Part shown: positions 21,762-31,900 of the stretch, piece after piece
How the letters are laid out: every line of letters starts with the position of its first letter
How positions within the stretch are numbered: position 1 is the first letter of the stretch
Assembly: GCF_007754155.1 (NCBI RefSeq)
Contig: NZ_CP037423.1
Span: forward strand, 5,824,567 to 5,888,566
Direction of reading: 5' to 3'
Length of the DNA stretch: 64,000 bases
From: Stieleria neptunia
Lineage (GTDB): Bacteria; Planctomycetota; Planctomycetia; Pirellulales; Pirellulaceae
Notes under the pieces: generated by a model
Told to the model about the DNA's origin: nothing
Database searches by the model: none
What the model saw: the letters and a program-made list of their open reading frames with translations, nothing else
Position numbers and translations under genes: made by a program

Positions 21762-22563
21762 TTCAACTGTTAACACCCTGCTCACGGCGACCATCCTGTG
21801 CGTCGTCTGCTCGCTGGTCGTCAGCGTTGCCGCTGTCGGACTCAAGGGCAAGCAGGAAGAAAACAAGATGCTCGATCGCCAGAAGAACATTCTGGACGCC
21901 GCGGGGCTGTCGATCGGCGAATATGGCAAGCCGGCCAGCGAGCTTTCCCGGGAGCAGATCGACGAACTGTACGCATGGGTCAGCGAAGAGCTGGTCGATT
22001 TGCAAACCGGCGAGATCGTCGAGGACATGGACCCGGCCGACTACGACCCGCGTGAAGCGGCTGAAAAGGTCGACAGTAGCACCGAGATCGGCGAAGTGCC
22101 GTACGATCCGGGTGTCGATCGCCGCGAGAAAGTGGCGAAGGTCTACTTCGTCACCAAGCCCGGATCCGATGGCTTTCAACAAGTCGTGTTGCCTGTCTAC
22201 GGCAAGGGACTGTGGTCGACGTTGTACGGATACTTGGCACTCAAGGGCGACCTGGAAACGATCCAAGGTTTGACGTTTTACGAGCACGCCGAAACGCCCG
22301 GTTTGGGTGGCGAAGTCGACAACCCGGCCTGGAAGGCGCAATGGGAAGACCAGAAGCTCTACGACGAAAACGGGCAGCCGGCCGCCTTGGTTTACAAAGG
22401 CACCGCTCCTGCGGGAAACCCTTACGCGGTCGATGGATTGTCCGGGGCGACCATCACCAGCCGGGGCGTGACGAACCTGTTGCGTTACTGGGCCAGCGAG
22501 GATGGATACGGACCATTCTTGTCACAACTAAAAAACGGCACGTCGAAGACATCGGGGTCCTGA
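21748..22563 (+). CDS. nqrC: Na+-translocating NADH:quinone reductase subunit C
   Basis: A 271-residue subunit with one N-terminal membrane helix (LLTATILCVVCSLVVSVAAV) and a large extracytoplasmic FMN_bind domain. The flavinylation motif is DGLSGATITSRGV, with Thr235 as the covalent FMN site supplied by ApbE. YGKGLWSTLYGYLAL and HAETPGLGGEV are further family markers. The ATG at 21748 lies inside nqrB; an earlier ATG at 21712 would add 12 residues in front of the membrane helix. Confidence 0.95.
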   Translation: MSQRDSTVNTLLTATILCVVCSLVVSVAAVGLKGKQEENKMLDRQKNILDAAGLSIGEYGKPASELSREQIDELYAWVSEELVDLQTGEIVEDMDPADYDPREAAEKVDSSTEIGEVPYDPGVDRREKVAKVYFVTKPGSDGFQQVVLPVYGKGLWSTLYGYLALKGDLETIQGLTFYEHAETPGLGGEVDNPAWKAQWEDQKLYDENGQPAALVYKGTAPAGNPYAVDGLSGATITSRGVTNLLRYWASEDGYGPFLSQLKNGTSKTSGS

Positions 22564-22566
22564 GAA

Positions 22567-23193
<627 letters not shown>

Positions 23194-23203
23194 GGATAGA
23201 ACC

Positions 23204-23851
23204 ATGCAAGAAATCATAGAAACCCATCTCAGCATCCTGCTGAAAGCCGTCTTCGTCGAAAACCTGGCGTTGGCATTTTTCCTCGGGATGTGCACGTTCC
23301 TGGCGATCAGCAAGAACGTCAAAACGGCGATCGGGCTGGGCATCGCCGTGATTGTGATCGAAGCGATCACGGTGCCGGCCAACCAGTTCATCTACGCCTG
23401 GTTCCTCAAGAAAGGCGCGTTGACATGGGCGGAGGGATTGCTTCCCGTTTCGCCCGGTTACTTTGCGACCGTCGACCTGACCTTTCTCGGGTTTATCAGC
23501 TACATCGGCGTGATCGCCGCCATGGTTCAAATCCTGGAAATGTTCTTGGACAAGTTTTTTCCCGCGCTCTACAACACGCTGGGGATCTTCTTGCCGCTGA
23601 TCACGGTGAACTGTGCCATCTTGGGCGCGTCGCTGTTCATGCAAGAACGGAACTACTCATTCGCCGAGTCGTGCACCTACGGCCTGGGCTGTGGGATCGG
23701 TTGGGCGCTCGCCATCGCGGCACTCGCCGGAATCCGTGAAAAGATGAAATACAGTGATGTCCCCCCGCCGCTTCGCGGTTTAGGAATCACGTTCATCACC
23801 GTCGGGCTGATGGCGCTCGCATTCATGTCGTTTAGCGGAATCCAGCTCTAA
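23204..23851 (+). CDS. nqrE: Na+-translocating NADH:quinone reductase subunit E
   Basis: A 215-residue membrane protein of the RnfA/NqrE family, homologous to NqrD. Signatures: the N-terminal [54 protein letters not shown] and [22 protein letters not shown] and NCA supply the Cys residues expected to share the Fe centre with NqrD. The gene is 10 bases downstream of nqrD. Confidence 0.95.
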   Translation: MQEIIETHLSILLKAVFVENLALAFFLGMCTFLAISKNVKTAIGLGIAVIVIEAITVPANQFIYAWFLKKGALTWAEGLLPVSPGYFATVDLTFLGFISYIGVIAAMVQILEMFLDKFFPALYNTLGIFLPLITVNCAILGASLFMQERNYSFAESCTYGLGCGIGWALAIAALAGIREKMKYSDVPPPLRGLGITFITVGLMALAFMSFSGIQL

Positions 23852-23926
23852 CCCGGCTGTTGCACGCTGAGCGAAAGCAACTTTGACCAGACGATACTCA
23901 GAAACCTTCAATCAAATCGATCCGAT

Positions 23927-25147
23927 ATGGGCACCGTAATCCTTGGCATCGCAATGTTCACCCTGGTCGTGGTGGCGTTGGTGGTCTTGATCTTAGGCGC
24001 GAAAGCGCAGCTTGTTGCGTCAGGCCCCGTAAAGATCATGATCAACGAGCAAAAAGAGATCGAAGTTCCCGCCGGCGGAAAGCTGTTGGGCGCCCTGGCC
24101 GATGCCGGCGTGTTCGTCTCCAGTGCCTGCGGGGGCGGCGGAACCTGTGCCCAATGCAAGGTCAAGGTGCTTGAGGGCGGCGGTGAAATCCTGGCGACCG
24201 AAAAGGACCACATCTCCAAAAAAGCAGCTCGCGAGGGCGAACGCCTCTCCTGCCAAGTGGCCGTCAAGCAGGACATGAACGTCGAGGTTCCCGCCGAAGC
24301 GTTCGACACCAAGAAGTGGGAATGCACGGTCCGTAGCAACCACAACGTGGCCACCTTCATCAAAGAGTTCGTGCTCGAGCTGCCCGAAGGCGAAGACGTC
24401 AATTTCAAAGCCGGCGGTTACATTCAAATTGAATGCCCGCCCCACGTGGCGAACTACAAAGACTTTGATATCGAAGAAGAGTACCACGAAGATTGGGATA
24501 AGTACGACATCTGGCGTTTCGTGTCGAAGGTCGACGAGCCGGTGATTCGGGCCTATTCGATGGCGAACTATCCGGGCGAAAAAGGCATCATCATGCTGAA
24601 CATTCGCGTCGCGACCCCGCCGCCGAGAAACCCGGAATTGCCGCCGGGGAAAATGAGTAGCTGGATCTTCAGCCTGAAACCCGGTGACAAGGCGACCATC
24701 AGTGGCCCGTACGGCGAGTTCTTCATCAAGGACACCGACGCGGAAATGGTCTACATCGGTGGTGGTGCCGGTATGGCTCCGCTGCGGAGTCACATTTTTG
24801 AATTGTTCAAACGGCAAAAGACGGATCGAAAGGTCAGCTACTGGTACGGCGGCCGAAGTTTGCGTGAATTGTTCTACATCGATCACTTCCGCGACATCGA
24901 AAAGGATTTCCCGAATTTCAAGTTCAACATCGCGCTCTCGGATCCGTTGCCCGAAGACAATTGGGACGGCTACCAAGGGTTCATTCACCAAGTGTTGTTG
25001 GACAACTACTTGAGCAAGCATCCCGCGCCGGAAGACATCGAGTACTACATCTGTGGCCCGCCGATGATGAACCAGGCCGTGTTCCGCATGCTGGACGACC
25101 TGGGCGTCGAACCGGAAAATATCGCCTACGATGACTTCGGCGGTTGA
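23927..25147 (+). CDS. nqrF: Na+-translocating NADH:quinone reductase subunit F (NADH dehydrogenase, 2Fe-2S and FAD)
   Basis: A 406-residue subunit, the electron entry point of the pump. A single N-terminal helix (residues 5-27) anchors it. The plant-type 2Fe-2S ligands are Cys68, Cys74, Cys77 ([11 protein letters not shown]) and Cys109 (LSCQV). The FAD site is [13 protein letters not shown], and the NADH-binding section carries [17 protein letters not shown] and [12 protein letters not shown], ending in YDDFGG, as is standard. It lies 75 bases after nqrE. Confidence 0.96.
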   Translation: MGTVILGIAMFTLVVVALVVLILGAKAQLVASGPVKIMINEQKEIEVPAGGKLLGALADAGVFVSSACGGGGTCAQCKVKVLEGGGEILATEKDHISKKAAREGERLSCQVAVKQDMNVEVPAEAFDTKKWECTVRSNHNVATFIKEFVLELPEGEDVNFKAGGYIQIECPPHVANYKDFDIEEEYHEDWDKYDIWRFVSKVDEPVIRAYSMANYPGEKGIIMLNIRVATPPPRNPELPPGKMSSWIFSLKPGDKATISGPYGEFFIKDTDAEMVYIGGGAGMAPLRSHIFELFKRQKTDRKVSYWYGGRSLRELFYIDHFRDIEKDFPNFKFNIALSDPLPEDNWDGYQGFIHQVLLDNYLSKHPAPEDIEYYICGPPMMNQAVFRMLDDLGVEPENIAYDDFGG

Positions 25148-25200
25148 TGATTGAGACAATGGAGTAGACGCGGTCCATTCCCCAACGATCGGTAACAACC

Positions 25201-26547
25201 ATGATGATCCAACAAACGCGACGAGCCTTGCTGCTGGTCGCGTTTCTTTTGTTTCCCCTGACCGGTTTCAGCCCCACGGCGGCAAACGGCCAGGGCGACT
25301 CGGCGGCTCCGCGGACGATTCGCGAGTACCGCGGCAAGACGATGGGGACGTTGTACATGGTCAAAGTCGCCGGTGCGGAGACACTGGATGACCAGACGCT
25401 GCGGTTCGCCATCGATGCCGAACTAAGACGTGTCAATGACCAGATGTCGACGTATCTCAAGTCGTCGGAGATCAGCCGGTTCAATCGATCGACCAGCACC
25501 GAGTGGTTCGACGTCAGTGTCGAATTCGCCCAAGTCGTTGCGGAAGCTCAATCCATCGCGAAAATGACGGACGGTGCCTTTGACATCACCGTTGCGCCGT
25601 TGGTCAATGCATGGAACTTTGGTCCCACGGAACGTTCGTCGGCGGTTCCCGACCCGGACACGATCAAAATGCTGATGGAAACGATCGGCTACAAAAAGTT
25701 GGAGGTTCGCACGGATCCTCCCAGTTTGCGCAAGCTGATTCCCGAGTTGCAGATCGATCTTTCGTCGATCGCCAAGGGACACGGTGTCGATCGAGTGGTC
25801 GACAAACTGGCCGAGCTCGGCGCAGGGGACGTGTTTGTCGAAATCGGTGGCGAGGTGCGGACCACGGGCGACAAGCCCGGTGGCGCTTGGAAGGTCGGTA
25901 TTCAATTGCCCGATGCCGCCAAGGACACGGTGATGATCGCTCATCCGATGTTGCAAAATGAATCGGCCGGCAACGCGATGGCGACGTCCGGGGATTACCG
26001 CAATGTGTATGTCGTCGATGGCAAACGATATTCTCACACCATCGACCCGCGGACCGGTTCGCCCGTGGAACACGACCTCGCATCGGTGACTGTGATCGCC
26101 AAGACTTGCATGCAGGCCGATGGTTGGGCGACCGCCCTGAATGTCTTGGGACCAGAGCCGGCATTGGCGATCGCAACGCAAAACGACCTTCATGCATTGC
26201 TCGTCTCGCGCAGCGGGGCGAAGGAGTATCAAATGGTAGGCAGCGGGGTTTTGGCACAGTACGCCCAGGCGACACCGGATGCGGCGGAGACCACCAGTTG
26301 GTTGGCGGCACTGGTGCCGATCGCCATCCTGACCTTTGGCGTGTTTTCGATTCTGCTGTTCGCGATGGCGATCGGAGTCGTTTTTGGTCGGCGATCGATC
26401 AGTGGTTCCTGCGGCGGATTGGCCAACAAAACCAACGAAGACGGCAGCACCAGTTGCTCCTTGTGCAGCAATCCTTCCGACGCCTGCAAAGAGTTGCGTG
26501 AAAAGATGGAATCCAGTCAGCCGGATTCAAAGCAGTCGGCGACGTAG
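25201..26547 (+). CDS. Fusion of ApbE (FAD:protein FMN transferase) and NqrM (Na+-NQR maturation protein)
   Basis: A 448-residue protein with two maturation modules. Residues 1-30 are a signal sequence or anchor. Residues about 38-345 are ApbE: KTMGTLYMV, QMSTYLKSSEISRFN, DLSSIAKGHGVDRV, ATSGDYRNVYV and YSHTIDPRTGSPV, the transferase that attaches FMN to the SGAT threonines of NqrB and NqrC. Residues about 368-393 form a membrane helix, followed by RRSISGSCGGL and three further Cys (Cys404, 419, 422, 429), the NqrM/DUF539 signature; NqrM delivers iron for the NqrD/E centre. These are normally separate genes. Position at the end of the nqr operon supports both functions. Confidence 0.9.
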   Translation: MMIQQTRRALLLVAFLLFPLTGFSPTAANGQGDSAAPRTIREYRGKTMGTLYMVKVAGAETLDDQTLRFAIDAELRRVNDQMSTYLKSSEISRFNRSTSTEWFDVSVEFAQVVAEAQSIAKMTDGAFDITVAPLVNAWNFGPTERSSAVPDPDTIKMLMETIGYKKLEVRTDPPSLRKLIPELQIDLSSIAKGHGVDRVVDKLAELGAGDVFVEIGGEVRTTGDKPGGAWKVGIQLPDAAKDTVMIAHPMLQNESAGNAMATSGDYRNVYVVDGKRYSHTIDPRTGSPVEHDLASVTVIAKTCMQADGWATALNVLGPEPALAIATQNDLHALLVSRSGAKEYQMVGSGVLAQYAQATPDAAETTSWLAALVPIAILTFGVFSILLFAMAIGVVFGRRSISGSCGGLANKTNEDGSTSCSLCSNPSDACKELREKMESSQPDSKQSAT

Positions 26548-26552
26548 GGGGT

Positions 26553-26610
26553 TTGGGATAGGCTTCCAGCCTGTCATGCGGCAACCGACAGGCTGAAAGC
26601 CTATCCCAAC
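26553..26610. terminator. Long hairpin between convergent genes (TAGGCTTCCAGCCTGTC family)
   Basis: An inverted repeat with GGGATAGGCTTCCAGCCTGT on the left and its near-complement on the right (arms of about 23 bases, one mismatch) fills the space between the apbE-nqrM stop and the HAD gene stop. It may act as a two-way terminator. A partial copy of the same sequence lies at 52084-52131. Confidence 0.55.
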
Positions 26611-26619
26611 TTCGGCACC

Positions 26620-27330
26620 CTATCGCAACAGTTCCCACAACCGTTGGTCCAGCAACGATTCGGCGACCAGCATCGCGCCGCTGAAGTCCTGTTGGCGGGT
26701 GTGTTCGTTGGGGATCGCAACGACGTTTGCTCCGGCCGCGACTCCCGCCGCACAGCCGTTGCCGCTGTCTTCGAGCACCAGCATGGCCTGCGGTTGGAGC
26801 TGGAATTTTTCGGCGGCGGTCAGGTACATCTCCGGGTGCGGTTTGCCTTGGCGGACGTCGTCGCCGGTCAAGACGAAGGTCAGGGATTGCCGCCAGTGCA
26901 GTTCGGCGAAAATCACGTCCACCCATTTTCGGCGACTGCTGGTGGTCAAGGCAAACGGAACGCCACTTTGTTGCAGGTGATCGATCCAGGCTTCCAATCC
27001 CGGCATCGGCCTCAGCAGTTCGGGTAAAAGCTCTCCGTACAACTGGTCCGATTCGGCCAGCAACGCGTCCGGGGAGTCGTCCAGGGAGTGGAAATCGATC
27101 ATTTGCTGGACGGCGGCCGTGCCGATCCGCCCCATCATTCGTGCCTGCAGGGCGGCACTGTAACGGTGTCCGCGACGTTGCAAAATCGTGTCCCCGACTT
27201 GCCAATAGATCCGTTCGGTATCGAACAGCAATCCGTCCATGTCCAAGGCGACTCCCGCCACCGCGGGAACGGGATCGCTATCATCTCGCTGGGGGATCGG
27301 TTCAAATACTCGGTTTGGCCGCGTCGCCAT
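26620..27330 (-). CDS. HAD-superfamily phosphatase/phosphomutase-like hydrolase
   Basis: A 236-residue product when started at the ATG at 27328-27330, which has AAGGGA 8 bases upstream; longer versions from 27357 or 27537 are possible. Motif I is VALDMDGLLFDTE (Asp nucleophile and acid/base), motif II is LTTSS, motif III is the Lys of RQGKPHPEMY, and motif IV is VLEDSGNG. The cap insertion after motif I places it with beta-phosphoglucomutase-like subfamily I enzymes. The substrate is unknown: sugar phosphates are typical, pseudouridine-5'-phosphate is another possibility. It is divergent from the DUF3754 gene. Confidence 0.85.
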   Translation of the reverse strand: MATRPNRVFEPIPQRDDSDPVPAVAGVALDMDGLLFDTERIYWQVGDTILQRRGHRYSAALQARMMGRIGTAAVQQMIDFHSLDDSPDALLAESDQLYGELLPELLRPMPGLEAWIDHLQQSGVPFALTTSSRRKWVDVIFAELHWRQSLTFVLTGDDVRQGKPHPEMYLTAAEKFQLQPQAMLVLEDSGNGCAAGVAAGANVVAIPNEHTRQQDFSGAMLVAESLLDQRLWELLR

Positions 27331-27361
27331 TTCTGTCCCTTTTCGCTTTTGCGTCATTGCC

Positions 27362-28675
27362 GTGTCTGGATCGGTCGACCGAATTCTTACCAACTGGTCC
27401 ATCGACCGAACAGGCCCGCTGACGCGTGGGATCAGCGAGGTCAGCACGTCGGGGTGGATCGATGATGACGCGACGCAGTGGTCGATCGAACCCTTTTTGC
27501 CCATCGAAACGCAGACCTTGGTCGAATACCTGGGCAATCGGGCGGAGAAAACCGCCGGGCTGGATCCAGCCGGACGCGACGCCTTTGCAGCCGCGGTCCG
27601 GAAAATCAGTGATCATGTGGCGGCGAAAACGTCGCAGTATCACGCCCAATTTTCGGATCGGTACCACGCGGTCGATCCCGATAGCGATTGCAAAATCCCG
27701 ATTGATTTACAGTGCGACCAGGTGGTCGACCACTCCGCCCGGCTGATGGAACTGTGTGATCAGATGTTGGCCGATGCCGCCTACCAGAAGCTCAGCCAGG
27801 AGGACATCGAGAAATGCGTCGGGGTTTCAAGCCATTGGGGCGTTCCGATGAGTGCGAATTTTGGCCTGTTTCAACAACTGGCCGTCTACGCCCGCGGTGA
27901 CATCATCGGGCGTCGGTGCAAACGCCGCCTGCAGAATCTGTATCGCATGGAAATGGTCGACGTCGCCATCTACCAACGGCTCGTCGTGCTGTTTCAATTG
28001 GCCGAAGACCACGAACGGGGCGAAATGCTGGCCGCCGGACAATTCCACCTGCGGATCTTCAAGAACATCCCCAAACAGGACGTCGATATGTTGCTGCCGG
28101 GCACGCAAGTCCGACTCAGCAAACTCGACCGGGTGAAGGTGATCGCGCCCAGCCTGGGCGGATGGCTGTTGTCGTTGCAAAAGATCTCGCGGTTCGTGCT
28201 GGTCACTCTCGCGTTGGCCGCGTACTACTCCACCGCCCTGGTCATCGGTTTGATCCTCGCCGGGATCGGCTACTGTGTCAAAAGCTTCTTCAGCTACTTC
28301 CAAACCAAGAATCGCTATTTGTTGGATCTGACACGGAACCTGTACTTTCAAAAGCTGGATACCAACGCCGGTGCCGCGTTTCAGATTATCCAACAAGCCG
28401 GCCGCCAATCGACCAACGAAGCCTCGCTGGCGTACTATGCACTCGCGACCGAACCGGAACCGATCAGCCGACGCCGACTGAGACGCAAATGCGAGCGATT
28501 GATCCGTGAGGCGATCGAGGTCGAAATTGATTTTCGAGTCGATCGGGCGCTCGAAACGCTCATGCAACTCGGTCTGGTGACAGAAACGGTTGACCAGAAG
28601 CTATGCCTTGCAACTGGGACGAACTCTGCGGGAGCGGAGGAAAGGGGGCGGCAGAATGATGGGGTGGCAGAATGA
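27362..28675 (+). CDS. DUF3754 (TMEM143-like) membrane protein with repeat-encoded C-terminus
   Basis: A 437-residue protein. A GTG at 27362 is the most plausible start, 31 bases from the divergent HAD start; an ATG at 27239 would run through the HAD coding region. The body shows WSIEPFLPIETQTLVEYL, the central LLPGTQVRLSKLDRVKVIAPSL preceding two membrane helices (VLVTLALAAYYSTALVIGLILAG), and GFF-like FSYFQTKNRYLLDLTRNLYFQKLDTN, the best conserved DUF3754 region. A winged-helix-like tail (EVEIDFRVDRALETLMQLGLV) follows. The last 12 or so residues (EERGRQNDGVAE) are encoded by the GGCAGAATGATGGGG dispersed repeat, so the original stop has been lost. Function unknown. Confidence 0.75.
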   Translation: MSGSVDRILTNWSIDRTGPLTRGISEVSTSGWIDDDATQWSIEPFLPIETQTLVEYLGNRAEKTAGLDPAGRDAFAAAVRKISDHVAAKTSQYHAQFSDRYHAVDPDSDCKIPIDLQCDQVVDHSARLMELCDQMLADAAYQKLSQEDIEKCVGVSSHWGVPMSANFGLFQQLAVYARGDIIGRRCKRRLQNLYRMEMVDVAIYQRLVVLFQLAEDHERGEMLAAGQFHLRIFKNIPKQDVDMLLPGTQVRLSKLDRVKVIAPSLGGWLLSLQKISRFVLVTLALAAYYSTALVIGLILAGIGYCVKSFFSYFQTKNRYLLDLTRNLYFQKLDTNAGAAFQIIQQAGRQSTNEASLAYYALATEPEPISRRRLRRKCERLIREAIEVEIDFRVDRALETLMQLGLVTETVDQKLCLATGTNSAGAEERGRQNDGVAE

Positions 28676-28679
28676 TGGG
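28645..28679. repeat. GGCAGAATGATGGGG repeat overlapping a coding end
   Basis: Two units of GGGGYGGCAGAATGAT cover the last 31 bases of the DUF3754 frame and its stop codon. They belong to the same family as the longer inverted-end elements in this window. Confidence 0.7.
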
Positions 28680-28696
28680 CTACGCTGTGAAGCATC

Positions 28697-28774
28697 TTTT
28701 TAGCGGCAGGGCGGGAGCCCTCCGGTGTTTTGGCAAAGAGGAAGAACCGGAGGGCTCGCGCCCTGCCGCTAAAA
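28697..28774. repeat. 78-base hairpin element (TTAGCGGCAGGGC family)
   Basis: TTTTAGCGGCAGGGC at the left pairs with GCCCTGCCGCTAAAA at the right; arms are about 30 bases (CTCCGGT/ACCGGAG inside) with a loop of about 18. A second, partly diverged copy occurs at 52145-52235. Such elements resemble REPIN-type paired palindromes. Confidence 0.75.
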
Positions 28775-28810
28775 TCTAAAGAACTACAGGGGGAAAATGC
28801 TTCACAGCGT

Positions 28811-28911
28811 GAAACGATGGGGGAAATGATCAAACCAACTCGTTCACTTTCCCGCATTCCATCATTCTGCCCCGTATCATTCTGCCATCCTTTCCCCATC
28901 GTTTTGCCCAC
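28811..28911. repeat. Inverted-end repeat element, reverse-oriented copy
   Basis: Read on the minus strand, this is GGGCAAAACGATGGGG, AAAGGATGGCAGAATGAT, ACGGGGCAGAATGATG, a variable core, then CCCATCGTTTC. It is the same arrangement as the elements at 42414 and 44722. It ends 9 bases from the stop of the giant surface-protein gene. Confidence 0.75.
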
Positions 28912-28919
28912 CCGATTCC

Positions 28920-31900
28920 CTACCCGCCGAATCCGATCGGTCGATTGGCTTGCCGATGCTCATTGGAAAGCGACTGTCGGGCCGACCCGCGATAGACGGC
29001 ATTGAAATCGTAACGGTCATCGTAGGCGGACCAATGTTGCAGGGAGTGGTAATGTGTTTGCCCGTGGGGTAGCCCCGGGGCGCCGAAGCTGTCACCGGCA
29101 GTCGTAAACGTTTCCGCCGCAGTGCTGATTTCTTCGAACTCCACACGTACCTCTTCCTCCTGATCCAAACCCTGGAATTGCATCATCCAGTTGCCACCCA
29201 TGTCCGCGAAGACGGATGCGCGGACGAGTTGCTCTCCATCGGAGTTGTAGAGCGTTGCAATGACTCTGGCCCCCGGCAGCGCGGTACCCGAAAAGATCGG
29301 GTTTGCGGCGAGCCGCGGGATCTCCTGGCTGAGCAATCGGGTGGGAAACGCCGTGGAGTCACTTTCGTATTGTCTGGCAACATCAAACGGGTTGCTAAAA
29401 TTATTGAAACCGTCATACGTGAAGTACGTCAGCGACGTCGGTGTCGGATCATCAAAGCCGCCGGTATCGCCCGGTGCGCCGGGGTTGTTGGTTGCCGGAT
29501 CGGTGCCTGAGTCTGACCAATCGGTCACACGGCGGATGGTTTGGTTGGATTGATTCATCACGGGGCTGCCGGCTGCGTCGATGGGCGTGCCCGCCGCCAT
29601 CGCTTGGTTGACCAAGACCACGTTTGCCTGACCGGTGGTTGGCTTGACCCGCACCACCAGTTGCACCAACACCTGCTCGCCCGGTGCGAGGCGGCCGCTG
29701 TTGCCGTCGAACATGTTTTGTGATGGATTGTCGGCGTACCCGGGCTGCAGAATCGGATCAACCATCGCGGAACTTGCGATGATGGTCGGCGCGGTGACGA
29801 CGGAATCAAAGTTGTCCCCAAATTGAGACTGCACATCGTCCAGCAATTCGATGTTCTCCAGGTAAACCGAGCCGGTGTTTTCGACCATGATTTGGATCGT
29901 CACCAGCGATGACATCCCGATCCGCTGCTCGTGGCTGACGCGTTTGGCGACGCCGATTTCCACGAATTCCAGCGAGACCGGATCGTCGGGGTCATTGTCG
30001 TCGTCGCTGTGGTCATCGGGGTTGGCCGGATCACCATCGACGTTGGTGGGATCCGTGGGATCATCCGATCGATCCCAGACCATTTGACCCGTCACCGGAT
30101 CCTTCGCCGCGATGACGGCTTGGTTTTCAAAATCGCCATTGGCGTCATCGCGGACCGAGTCAAGTCTGCGTCCCGGGGCATCGGGGTCGAGTTCGATCGT
30201 GAGCTGAATCACGAGAAACTGGCCGGAATCCAAGCGTCCCGATGCGGAAGCATCAATCAGTGACGTTCCGGTCCCCCGCCCGGAATATCCGGCATTCAAT
30301 TTCGGGGCGTCGCTGGCATTGCCGTCCACCACGGCCGGAGCTGAGACGATGCCGACGAAAGCGTCACCCAGAAGTTCTTCCAGGTCCTCCACCAACGTCA
30401 ACTCATCGAGGGGAGTGGAGCCGTTGTTGTCGATGCGGATTTGATAGGTCACGTCGTAGTTGCCCGACACGCCGCTGGTCGATGGGGTGGGCGATCCGAT
30501 GATCTGCTTGGTCAGACTGAGCATTGGGATCCGGTGGATGTTTGGATCGTCAGGCTCATTGTCGGCAATCGGATCCAGTTCAACATTCGCCGGACGATCC
30601 GGGTCATCGCTCAGGTCGACTGCGGTCAACCCCGAAACCTCTCCGACACCGCTCACCTGGGCCTGGGCGATCATGGATCCATTGTCGACCGAGATGCCTG
30701 GCGCATCCGGATCGACTTCCACCGTCAATCGAATCGTCACAGATTCGCCTGGAAGCATGCGATTGGAGTTGCCGACGGAGTTGTCGACGATGGAGGGATT
30801 GATCGATGTCCCGTCGTAGACGGGGTTGAGCGTCAGGGGACGGTTCGCCGTCGTGTGGATCACGGCCGGCGGGACCACCACGTCGACGAATCCGTTACCG
30901 AACAGGATCGAGAAGTCTTCGTCGATCGCGATCTGTGTCAGTGGATCGTTGCCGGTGCTAGTGATTGTCAACTCGTAGGTGATGTCGACATTGCCGGTGG
31001 TTCCCGATGCCGCCGGTGTCGTTGCGATCGTCGACTGCGTGATCTCCACCAGCGGATGGATGATCGTCGATGTTTCGCGTGCTTGCGCCACGTAGTCGTC
31101 TTGACCGCTGTGCCCACCGTCCCCATCGCGTTCGGTGTTGTCTCCGCTGTACACCCCGTCCGGCAATGACGTCCATTGAACAACGGCATCATTCTGCAGC
31201 GTGTTGGTGATCGCGGCGAGGTTGTCGGTGATGCGGACGTCGTATCGGATGGTCGCGGTTTGTCCAACCGGCAACGAGTCCAACAGCAGCGCCACCGACC
31301 CCGAATCGGAACCGTCAAATTCGAGCGTCGCTCCGGTGACCGTCACACCCAGCAACTGCATTCCTTCGGGAAGCGTGTCCAAGAAGGACAGATTGTGGGC
31401 GGTTGCATTGCTGCCAGCGCTGTGCCCGATCGTCGTCGTGTAGCGTACCACTTGATTCAATGATGGCGTGTGATCGCTGACGGTGACGGCAAGACGGAGT
31501 TGCGGTTCCAGGACGGTGACATCACTCGCCGAAACCGGCGGCGTTGTTTTCGACGTCCCGCGATGGTTGTAGGTGAGTGTCGCCGATTCGTCCAAGATCG
31601 TTCCGCCGGAGACGGGGAGGGATGCATTGGATGGGAGATTGGACACACGTGCGGTATATGTCAGCACGATCGATTCCGTAACGCCGTTGTCTGTGTCAGA
31701 ATTCGTGACATCGCCCAAGTCGAAGATAAGCGATTGGGGGGGCGTTTGGCCGTCACCGACGATCGATGGCGAGAACGAAGCGGCGCTCCAGGCAAGGCCG
31801 GCGGAGTGGACCACCGAATCGAGTGAAACAAACTCCAGCCCCAGATCCATGGTGTCCGTGATCACCAGCGCCTCGGCGTCACCCTCGGGCAGGGTGACCT

